From the NCBI GenBank assembly GCA_963921825.1, contig OY997589.1, positions 15,707,735 to 15,771,734 of the forward strand: a stretch of DNA of 64,000 nt. Direction: 5' to 3'. Below, one piece after another: positions 35,501 to 44,978 of the stretch. The notes beneath the pieces are model-generated. The model ran no database searches. It saw only the letters and a program-made list of their open reading frames with translations, and was not told the origin of the DNA. The position numbers were made by a program, and so were the translations under genes. This stretch comes from Erodium maritimum. Taxonomy: Eukaryota; Streptophyta; Magnoliopsida; Geraniales; Geraniaceae. Numbering within the stretch: position 1 is the first letter of the stretch; each line of letters opens with the position of its first letter.

Positions 35501-37125
35501 GGGTTATTTACGATAAGGTACCCTAATGTTTTTTCCACGAACGATAAGGTACCCTTATGAATTTTTTGTACGATAAGGTACCCAAATGATTCGTCCACGA
35601 ACGATTTGGGTTAAAATTGGCATATTCCGTTAGAAAACTAACGGAATATTCCTCCAAATCAGACATGTGCAGTTAAGTGGAGTGTGAAATGACGATTCTA
35701 CCCTTCCTTATTATAACCTTATAAATTGTACATATGAAATTACCATTTTACCCTTAGATTAAAATCAATATTTAATATTTTATGTTTTTGAAATCAATTT
35801 TTATTTCAGAAAAATAAAAATATATAAAAATAAATAAATAAATAATAATAAAAAAATATCTAACCTAACCACACTAATTATCTAACCTAACACACTCGTT
35901 CATATAACCTAACACGCCCTCGTTCATCAAATCCAACACCCAGTCCTCTCATTTTTCTCTCCAAGAGCTAGAGCACAAGGCTCTGGCATCCATGGCGAGG
36001 TACAGTGGCGGCGAGCACGAGCGTCAAAGCTCGAGCCTTCTCTTCGGCTTCTATGTTCGCGATGAGTCTCAACACGGACGACGGGGAGTTCAGGGAAATG
36101 GGGGAGAAGAACGGACAGTCGCGGCGAGGAGCTGAGAATCGAGGCGAGGTGCTGAGAATCGGAGAATCGTCATCCACAGTCATCTTCCACAAAGTCTTCG
36201 CCGGAAAAACCCAAATCGGTCGGACCCCGGCGAGGGCTTCCGATGCTCGAGCTGTTCGTCTGGGAGTTATTTAGGGTTTGTAGAAATTTGGTTTTGGGGG
36301 AAATCGTGGGCGAGCTGTGATTTGATTTCGATTTTTTCTCTGTTGTTCTTCCTTTCTTTGATTTGTTGTTCTTCTTCGAGGGCTTCAATCGATTTATTGT
36401 TCACTACTATTTTTTCTTTGATTTGTTGTTCTTGTTGTTCTTCTTTTGCAATTTATTTTTGTTAATTAATTTTTGGGATGAGTTGTAGAAAATATCAATT
36501 GACAGAAGATGAGATCTGAGTTCATCATCGAACACGTCAACAAATTTCCAGAAATTTTAGTTACAATTCAGATCTGATTTTGTCGATGTGAATCAATAAA
36601 AGAGGAAGGTGAAGAATCGGATCTGATTTTTGAATTTTGAGAATTAAAAATTAAAAAATGTAATAAATTAATTCAATACAAAAATAAAAATAATTAATTA
36701 TATAAATTAAATGAATTCTCTAAATAATTAATTACTATTATTGTAATAATAAATTAAAATATTAATGATATATAAAATAATTATATATATATATATATGT
36801 TAAATAATTAAATTTATTATAATTTTAAAAAGTAAAATAAATAAGAATTAATAAAGAAATTAATTATTTTATTAATAATTAATTAAAATATTAATGAAAT
36901 TAAATCTATTGAAAGGGTATATAAGTCTTTTTACACTTAAGTCAAAAGTCAACTAAAACGATAAAGGGTAAATTGGTCTTTTCACGTAGGTCTGTTAGTT
37001 TTTTAACAGCATTAACCCAAATCGTTCGTGGACGAAACATTTGGGTACCTTATCGTGCCAAAAATTCATAAGGGTACCTTATCGTTCGTGGACGAAACAT
37101 TAGGGTACCTTATCGTAAATAACCC
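35501..37125. mobile_element. Long-TIR MULE, candidate Pack-MULE
   Basis: Perfect 9-bp TSD CATTTTTTT (35492-35500, 37126-37134). TIRs of about 150 bp begin GGGTTATTTACGATAAGGTA and contain ACGATAAGGTACCC three times per arm. The 1.6-kb body has no transposase. Between AT-rich segments lies a GC-rich, gene-like stretch (about 35930-36290) unlike the rest of the element, as expected if a host gene piece was captured. Mutator-like non-autonomous elements are known to do this. Confidence 0.85.
35968..36281 (-). pseudogene. Possible captured host-gene fragment inside MULE
   Basis: GC-rich segment open on both strands: plus 36005-36274 (89 codons) and minus 35968-36192 (74 codons). The minus strand looks more gene-like: a leader with AAACCCTAAATAA (36269-36281), then ATG-started frames including SPRFSAPRRDCPFFSP and VLRLIANIEAEEKARAL. 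I cannot identify the parent gene or confirm an exon structure. It could also be a unique MULE interior of no host origin. Confidence 0.4.
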
Positions 37126-37278
37126 CATTTTTTTATATTCATTAATTATCGATAACAACACAACTCCCGCATATTCGATGCACCCTTTCTAATTTTCTCT
37201 CTCTCAGAAACAGAACTGGGGTTTGCGATATCATGGAGGCGGTGACAAGGAGCGCTTTCACGGAGGTCGGAAGCACCC

Positions 37279-39536
37279 ATGCTTCGAGCGGCGATGATTA
37301 AGGAACATGGACGGCGAGTCACCCACACGAGGTCTCCGGCATCGCTTTCTCGCGAGGAAACTCGGTCTCCTTTGGTCGCGTCACTAGTGAATGGTGGTGG
37401 ACATAAACAAGGGGGGATGGAGATGGTATTCTCAGCCTGTAAAATGGCGGAGAAGGTGAACCATAGAGGTCTTAGGGCTTATGGGGGACGGAGATCGCAA
37501 AGGCATATCCTTGAAAAATGGTTGGGCTTTGTACGCCGAACCCTGACTTTGGGACCCAGGCCACGGTAGAGGAAAGGGCTGAAGACACCGGTAGAGATAA
37601 GTTGGGGGAGTGAGAAGCCTCGGGACCTTCTTCTCCGATGTATTTGAAGGGGTTGGTTGTTGCGAAAGGTTTTCTCTGGAAGAAGCATGGCACGGGGGAG
37701 ACAGAGCCGGAGGAGGAACCGGAGACGGAGGAGGATGGTACACTAATCTAGTGATGGAGGCCAGGGGACGTTTACTAGAATCTCTGGTCGTTCTTGTTTT
37801 GACCTCGGCCGAAGACACTCAATTCAGCCATAAGCGGGGACGACATGGAAGCGACATGATGGCAAGGAACCCATTACGGTTCGAGCGAAGCTGTACGAGG
37901 AGACAGGGTTCGGGCTGCTGGTTTGGGCCTGGATCGGCTGAATCTTGGGCCGAGTAAAAGGGATGGTTTGTGGGAAGCTGATGTGGGCTTGGGTCGTCAA
38001 GATCCTGGGCCTTAGAGGAGGGATATGTTGGGTCGACATGTGAGTTGGACAGAAGAGCCCAATCATTACTCGGTCCGTGGGGGGATCTTGGATACAGCCA
38101 ATTTTAATCCACGGGCCTCCCGAGACCGAACCAGAGGTGCTAGGAATCTGAGAACTGACACTAATAGGAGCGGGGGATCGAAAGAGCATGCAGGACTGGT
38201 AGATTTGGGTTCCCATATTGGAAGTTTTTGCATAAAGGAGGTGGTGGTCCCAACGTCGGAGGTGTGTGGCAGAAGAACGATTTTTTCGTGTGCCTTAAGT
38301 GCAAAAGTTTTGTCCACGAGGGCGTTTTTCTGTAAGCCCCTCGTGGGGTGGATGGAGGAGAAATGGGACATCATGAATGTGGATGTCAGACCGTTGGAAG
38401 AAGGAGTGGTGGAATTTTTATTTAAGAATGTCAGAGAACGAGCAAGGGTTCTAGCAAGGGAGCCTTGGGAGTTCTGCAACTCGTTGGTCCTTTTTGCGGA
38501 TCTTAGGCCACATATGAGACCAGGAGATATGCTATTTACGCATTTCTTGGTATATGAAATGATCTTGAACCTGTCAGTAGGTGCTTAGAACATAGAGTTC
38601 GGTTTCAGACTAGGAAGCGCCCTAGGGGTTGTCAGGCAGTAGACGGTAGCGCGGATAGGATGTGTTGAGGAGACTTTATGAGGATTCAGGTTCGAGTCGA
38701 TATCCGGGTTCCCTTTTAGAGCCAGCTTTAGTTTAGACTTACAGAGGCTCATATACGTACGATGCTCGTATGAAAGGCTGTCCAACCATTGTTTTGGTTG
38801 TAGTTGTGTTGGTCATCTTTTTACAGCTTGTCCAATGGAGGGGGGTGAGAGGTCCCTCATTGAGATCACCAGCAGACCCTAGGTCGGCTATGGTACGAAT
38901 AAGATAGGGGAAACAATATCTGAAACAAATTGAGATTATATAGGAGGTTCCTCAGGACATCAAACACGTCGCATCACCTCGGAGGCACCAACCCAAGTGA
39001 GGAGACAGGGAAGGAGTAATGGAAAGGAGGCATACAGAGGGGCAATAAGGTGGCAGTCAAAGGAAGATAGAGATCCTAGGGGAGAAAGGTCGGTTAGTCC
39101 GGAGGCCAATCTGGGAACTCGGGTATGTACCTCAGTATCTGTTGGAAGGAAGAGGCCGGTAAGGGAAGTGGGGGAGGCAGAATCTGCACGCTCCTCTAAA
39201 ACAGGAGAGGCGACAAGTGTAACGGCGGGGGGCTTTAAGCACCCTCGCCTCACAGAATGAGGTTAAGGCAGCCCCGTGGGGGTCTGTCGGTTTCACCGCC
39301 CCACTGGACGTAAGGTGGAGAAGGTGCCATCAAGATCCATCAAGATACCCCCCTCTACCTTCTCGAGGGCCAGTAATTCCGCGTTTAGGAGCCCTACTAC
39401 TATTATTACAGGGAGGATGACGCACGTAGGCATCCTTGGGGAGTATCTAGTCCACCGCAGTACCCCTATATCCAAACAAAGAAAATTAGTGTATACTAGA
39501 GCAGTGAACTTCAAGCCCAAGATTGCCTTCCATTAA
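37279..39536 (+). pseudogene. LINE ORF1 (DUF4283 and zinc knuckle), frameshifted
   Basis: From about 37200 a 5' UTR-like stretch leads into an N-terminal region of short frames, then a 187-codon frame (38025-38588). Its C-terminal half is DUF4283: SAKVLSTRAFFCKPLVGWME, VEFLFKNVRERARVLA, EPWEFCNSLVLFADL. After a frameshift, YERLSNHCFGCSCVGHLFTA followed by C forms a complete CCHC knuckle (38790-38831, Cys-x2-Cys-x4-His-x4-Cys). A basic, serine-rich tail follows (38997-39536). No ORF2 is found downstream. Poly-A and TSD were not located, so the limits of the parent LINE are unknown. Confidence 0.7.
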
Positions 39537-39540
39537 GAAT

Positions 39541-40337
39541 GAGGACCAAAACGGATTTTGTGTTACCTGAATCATGTTGCTGTATTCATTCATGAACTTA
39601 TATTTTGTGGTTGAGCTAGTTTTAATTCGCACTTGATAGGAATAAGATGTAATACGGACATGAGCTAAACCTGCCCTCTACCAGATAAAGTCTTTACTTC
39701 TGAATCAAATTGAGTACCAGATCATTGAAGAGCAGGTACTATATATATAGTAGCCATAAGTATAGCAAATCAGTGTCAAAAAGTTAGTAAATGGGTAAGT
39801 AGCTTTAATTGAGCAACGGTAACCAACTAACTGTCTCCATGAAAAGGATTGGTTTGCTTTCTTCCTTTAAACCACTTTTAACATGGAAAACATGATGGAA
39901 TCGAGAAAGATGGTCCAATAAAGAGTGGCAAACAAGAATCCAATTAACTTTTACTGTGTATTATGTTTGTAACTTTTAGTGGTATCTTATTGAGGAGAAG
40001 AATCAACATACACTAAGTCACTAACACTACATGCATCAGTACTTTATCATGATTATGACAATAGCCACACTAGCTAAAACTGTGTCACATGCACTGATGT
40101 ATGGATAATGATGTGCTTCTAAAGTGTCAACAATGCATATGATTGTAGCTTCTACACCAAGCAATGGCCGAGCCTCACACTGGTCATTGGCGCATGCAGT
40201 AACCCTAATCAGTATAGACCCCAAGTCCCTCTTTCTAAGCCTTGTTTCGTGGGCTTTGGACCGTTTGGTTAATCACTATTTGGTTTTATTATCAATCATT
40301 ATCATCGGCTTCCCATTTTTGTTATAGGTTGTATGTG
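39541..40337. other. No recognisable feature
   Basis: AT-rich, no long frame or motif seen. It may include the 3' UTR of the LINE to the left. Confidence 0.5.
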
Positions 40338-41186
40338 TATCAAGATTTGAATTCCATTTGCTTATATAATGTTGAAGTAGATTTGAATTCCATTTGCTTA
40401 TATAATGTTGAAGTATGTGTCCGGCGACAAACAGGCCGTGGGTCGAACCAACTCTGATACCATGTTAAAGCTCTACCCAATCCATCATTTGCTTATATAA
40501 TGTTGAAGTAGATTTGAATTCCATTTGCTTATATAATGTTGAAGTATGTGTTCGGCGACAAACAGATCGTAGGCCGAACCAGCTCTGATACCATGTTAAA
40601 GACTTATCCAACCCACCATTTGCTTATATAATGTTGAATTAAATTTGAATTCCATTTTCTTCTATAATGTTGAAGTATGTGTCCGACGACAAAAAGACCG
40701 TGGGCCGAACAAGCTCTGATACCATGTTAAAACCATATCCAACCCACCATTTTTTTATATAATGTTGAAGTAAATTTGAATTGCATTTGCTTGTATAATG
40801 TTGAAGTATGTGTCCAACCAGCTCTGATACCATATTAAAGTCCTATCCAACCCACCATTTGCTTATATAATGTTGAAGTAAATTTGAATTCCATTTGCTT
40901 CTATATGTTGAAGTATGTGTCCGACGACAAACAGGTCGTGGGCCGAACCAGCTCTGATACCATGTTAAAGCCCTATCAAACCCACCATTTTCTTATATAA
41001 TGTTGAAGTAAATTTGAATTCCATTTGCTTGTATAATGTTGAAGTATGTGTACCATGTTAAAGCCCTATCCAACCCACCATTTGCTTATATGATGTTGAA
41101 GTAAATTTGAATTCCATTTGCTTCTATAATGTTGAAGTATGTGTCCGGCGACAAACAGGTCATGGGCCGAACCAGACCTGATACCA
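40338..41186 (-). repeat. 131-bp tandem array derived from a TRIM
   Basis: The landmark CTCTGATACCATGTTAAAG recurs at about 40452, 40583, 40714, 40822, 40952 and, degenerate, at 41177, so spacing is 131 bp with one 108-bp unit and one partial unit near 41050. Each unit joins a piece equal to the TRIM LTR start plus PBS (GACAAACAGG...CCGAACCAGCTCTGATACCA, then TGTTAAAG...ATCCAACCCA) to about 70 bp of AT-rich sequence holding AATTCCATTTGCTT and ATAATGTTGAAGTA twice. The array runs into the TRIM at 41187 in the same orientation. Confidence 0.85.
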
Positions 41187-41559
41187 TGTTAAAGCTTTAT
41201 CCAACCCAAAAGCTCGAACTTATGGGTGGAGGCATCATGATGTATATTAAGGGCCCAAAAGCTCGAACTTATGGGTGGAGGCATCAAGATGTATATTAAG
41301 GGGTCAATTTATCCACACACTTTCGATGTGTGACTCACACTTCAACACTCCCCCTCACGTGTAGGACTGGACATCTGTATATAGGCCGGAGACCACATGG
41401 TGGAGGTGACAAACAGACCTTAGGTCGAACCAGGCTCTGATACCATGTTAAAGCTCAATCCAATCCAAAAACTCGAACTGATGAGTGGAAGCATTAAGAT
41501 GTATATCAAGGAGTCAATTAATCCTCACACTTCCGATGTGGGACACATACTTTTTAACA
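41187..41559 (-). mobile_element. TRIM (terminal-repeat retrotransposon in miniature)
   Basis: Two LTRs, 41187-41347 and 41446-41559, each TGTTAAAG...AACA on the plus strand, surround a 98-bp interior. On the minus strand the interior begins with PBS TGGTATCAGAGCCTGGTT (41428-41445) directly after the 5' LTR and ends with a polypurine tract GTGAGGGGGAG (41348-41358) next to the 3' LTR. It has no coding capacity. The left LTR has a ~56-bp internal duplication around AAAAGCTCGAACTTATGGGT. The LTR motif CACATCGGAAGTGTG resembles widespread plant TRIM LTRs. It must borrow proteins from other LTR elements. Confidence 0.88.
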
Positions 41560-41896
41560 TATAAAAGTAAGAGGAGATTAAACTTGCATTCTTGTTAGAG
41601 ATCCCAACATAAGTGGTGAAAAATAGAGAGTAAATGTGTTGGGGCATTTCAGATTTTTAAAACATGATATAAGTTTAAAACGACAAAAAAAAAACTATAT
41701 CCTGTGAACTTTTTCCCCCAATAACTATATTAAGATTTTTCTCTAGTAATTTAGAATAGTATATTGATCGAGTTTTAACACAACCGGTTGATGAAATACT
41801 TTCATTTTCAAATGGGTTCCAAGTTTTTATATCGGATAATTAATGCAATGTTAGGACTGTCATCGTTACTGTATTTGAATTGTCGAATGGGGGAAC

Positions 41897-42782
41897 TTTC
41901 AGGTACAACACAATCTTTAAATACGAAATACGACTTAATCCCAACTTTGGAATCGCATATTTCCCAAGGGCTGCTATTTTCGCATATGGCAGATTTTTTT
42001 TTCACCAAGTTTCTTATTTTGATCTTTCCCGCTTCGTTTCAACTCTGATTTAATTTTTCTTGCGCCAAAAATTTTCTTTTTTCAAGATCTATCTATCAAG
42101 TAGCATATTGAATATGTTTTGAAGCAAAAAGAAACATGTACAAGCAAAAACACAAATCGTTAACCGTGCACTAATGTATGTTCTTGCAATTGCATTTGTA
42201 TGAATGAGCTAATCTTAATGTATGTTTATGATAATCTTAATTTATTAGTTTCACGTACAAAACATACATACACATACAAATGAAAATAGTAAGAACATAC
42301 ATTAAGTTTAGCGTATACATACAACTGGAACAACATGCATTAAGGTTGGCTTAGACATACAAATGAAAATGCCAAGAACATACATTTAAAATTGTATAAA
42401 CATACATTAAGTTCATCGTACATATATAACTGTATTAAAAAAACATGCAGTTGTAAAAACATACATACAAAACATACATTAAGATTAGCTTATTCATACA
42501 AATGCAGTTGCAAAAACATACATTGGTGCACGGTTAACAATTCGTGTTTTTGCTTGTACATGTTCTTTTTTGCTTCAAAACATATTCAATATGCTACTTG
42601 ATAGATAGATCTTGAAAAAAGAAAGTTTTTGGCGCAAGAAAAAATTAAATCGGAGTTGAAACGAAGCGGGAAAGATCAAAAATAAGAAACTTGATGAAAA
42701 AAAACAAGTCATGCGATTTGCGATTCCAAAGGCTGAGATTGAGTCGTATTTCGTACAAAATTGACCAAGTCTAACCTGAATG
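41897..42782. repeat. Large fold-back inverted repeat
   Basis: The left arm (41897 to about 42240) and right arm (about 42480-42782) are inverted copies: GTACGAAATACGACT...GGAATCGCA, then CGCTTCGTTTCAACTC, then CAAGATCTATCTATCAAGTA. The loop is rich in repeated ACATACATTAAG and CATACAAATGAAAAT. Arm divergence is modest. I found no clear TSD, so MITE or foldback-transposon status is inferred only from structure. Confidence 0.75.
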
Positions 42783-43040
42783 TTATCCGTCGAACATAAT
42801 GTTTATGCTATAATTAGCATGTCCTTTAGGAAACCAATACAACTTCAAGATTAACAACTGAATTATATACTATGAACATTAATTGAGAAAGTAATTTGTA
42901 TCATCAACTCGGTTACTTTTGAGCGGTAATTTAGCAAATATCCATGTCTATGTATATGAATTGAAATAAAACTTAGGAAAGTCTTAGAAGAAAATCACCC
43001 CAAAACTTGATTTAGAGAACCAGTAAAGAAGCAAATTGTA

Positions 43041-44038
43041 GTTTTAGGTGGATCATACCAAGCTTGTAAGCGAAAAAACGCTCTAAACCCTAGGGTTATT
43101 TCATAACCGTAAGGTTGTCTCCTCCTCCTTCTTCTCACGCAACCACCACCATTTCAGTTCCCATCTCCATAGCTTCATGTCACCTTCACACACCACGCCC
43201 TGAACACAACCTTCCCCCTATCGAGTTCTCTTCGGTCTCGCTTCAACCAGAACCTATTCCGGATCTGGAAAAGTCGAACAACGTTGTCCCTACGACCGGA
43301 ACGTTCACGGAGAGCAGCCACGCCTCGCGTCGGCCTCGATCTATAACCACGGCACAAGCCCCCGCATGGCCAGCACTTCGCCGACCTCACGCTGAAACTG
43401 GCGGGAGTTTCTCCCGTCCGCAAGGCTCCTCGGCGGTCTCGCCCCGTCTGTCCTCGATCTGCTCTGCCCTCGTCTTGGTGGATCCATCCAAGCCCTCTGC
43501 AACTCCGCCCAAGTACACTACAAGTACGATGCCGGATTGGGAAGATGAGGATGAGATTTTGGTCATCCCGACGGAAGCTATCCTGGCGACCATAAAGCAA
43601 GGGGAGGACAAGAGGAGCATAATGTACAGGTGGAGGTGCTACAGCCTCATTCGGAAGAATGAGAAGACCCGGCGGGGGTGGGAGAGTCCAACTACGGACT
43701 ATACCCACAGACCTGAGCCTGCCGGTGCTGGGAAGTCTCGGGAAAGCCGCAATCAGAGCAGTTGTTTCAAGCTTGCTTTATGTTTTTTACTATTTTAGTT
43801 TGGTTTGGTTAGTTCCTTTCGATTGTTGGACTAGTTACTTTCTGTTTGGTACTTTTGAAATGCCGGTAAGAGTATCTCCTGAGTTAACGTCTGCGAACAC
43901 ACGCTACTATTTTTACGGATCCATGAGTGCCGGATGGACTATGGTAGACCTGGACAAATATCTGAAATCATGGGCGGTTACGTCCTACTTTGTATGGTTT
44001 ACATTTCACTACCTCAATTACCGGTTGAAAAAAAAAAA
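43041..44038 (+). mobile_element. Short poly-A retroelement, LINE ORF1 derivative (copy B)
   Basis: TSD GCAAATTGTA (43031-43040, 44039-44048) abuts a poly-A (about 44028-44038). The 1.0-kb body begins with a plant-like leader (CTCTAAACCCTAGGGTT), holds a 227-codon ORF, and ends with a 3' UTR homologous to the element at 4044-5598. No ORF2. A less likely reading uses another direct repeat (ATTGAAATAAAACTTAGGA near 42960 and 44094) as the duplication. Confidence 0.8.
43115..43798 (+). CDS. 227-codon ORF of the short retroelement, function unknown
   Basis: Open from MSPPPSSHATTTIS to a stop at 43798. The N-terminal half is rich in Pro, Ser and Thr and looks disordered. An acidic patch (MPDWEDEDEILVIPTEAIL, about residues 138-156) precedes a basic C-terminus (RKNEKTRRGWE, then YTHR, then GKSRESRNQ). 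Only that C-terminus is shared with the decayed ORF of the other copy. No zinc knuckle, DUF4283 or enzyme motif is visible. It may be an ORF1 remnant that stayed open, or a chance frame in a retrotransposed transcript. I do not assign a function. Confidence 0.5.
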   Translation: MSPPPSSHATTTISVPISIASCHLHTPRPEHNLPPIEFSSVSLQPEPIPDLEKSNNVVPTTGTFTESSHASRRPRSITTAQAPAWPALRRPHAETGGSFSRPQGSSAVSPRLSSICSALVLVDPSKPSATPPKYTTSTMPDWEDEDEILVIPTEAILATIKQGEDKRSIMYRWRCYSLIRKNEKTRRGWESPTTDYTHRPEPAGAGKSRESRNQSSCFKLALCFLLF

Positions 44039-44048
44039 GCAAATTGTA

Positions 44049-44696
44049 ATGCGTTTGCAATGTGGGTTGTACTCTTGGGTATATTTGTAAGTATTGAAAT
44101 AAAACTTAGGAATTACGGGACCATTGGCACCGACATTAACGGAAACAGAATGATCATTTGTGATGACTGATTTATGACCGTTGAAATGAATGATAACACT
44201 AACAGATCGGTTAGTGATTAGTATTATCCGTTGATTAGAGGGACAAGTTTGGATGACGGTGCATTTTGGGTTAGCCCAAAAACAAACAAACAGTTATTCA
44301 CATCACGTGCACCGACGCTTTCGTGGACCCGCAGCCCAGACAAGGCTACAGTCGCCACCGTGTTTCTTGCGGGACCATACCAACAAAGCCAAAGCGGCCG
44401 CCGCACTACAGCTTTCCTTCCGCCCAACTTATGTACGGAATACAATATTATTTATGGTTTTATCATAGATTCATCTGTTGGGTTGAACCAAACATAAGCA
44501 TATAATCCAAAATTTAGTGTACAATATAATTTTACTTTCTAATAAATAAAACAGTTTATCGTTCTTTTAATAGTATGTGAAATCGGGTGACGGCCTGTTG
44601 TCTAGAATTGACAAGATAATATAATGCCCGAACTTTTTTACCATGTGTTGATGGGTGACCTTTAATAATACTACCTCGTTTATTCTATAAAAATAA
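44049..44696. other. No confident feature
   Basis: Unique-looking sequence with a modest GC-rich patch at 44300-44430 and a CACGTG box at 44302-44307. Short frames overlap on both strands without motifs. It could be the old insertion target of the surrounding elements. Confidence 0.4.
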
Positions 44697-44978
44697 GTAT
44701 ATGAAATCAGTGTTTAGAGTTTTTCACATTCTTTTTGTATTGTTGTCCGTATCTTTGGTATCCCCAACCGACATTGTCCTCGTGATCTACCACTCACAAC
44801 TTTTACCTTTCTCGATACTGTTGAGCGTCATGTCTCCAACCCGATGACGGTCTATTTCGATCCCTCGAGTGGCCACCATGTACTCCCACTATCCCATATG
44901 ACCCAACCCATGCCCTCGGCCCTCCAGACGACCTTTATTAAGCCACAGTGCCTCGGAAAAAGCCATTCCACCCAACTT

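Noticed and set aside
40440..41445. GCTCTGATACCATG segments as tRNA genes
   Set aside because: They are complements of the initiator tRNA-Met primer-binding site in TRIM copies. No cloverleaf can be formed.
43115..43798. 227-codon ORF as a possible host gene
   Set aside because: It lies within a retroelement bounded by a TSD and poly-A, and its C-terminus is shared with a decayed copy at 4258-4530.
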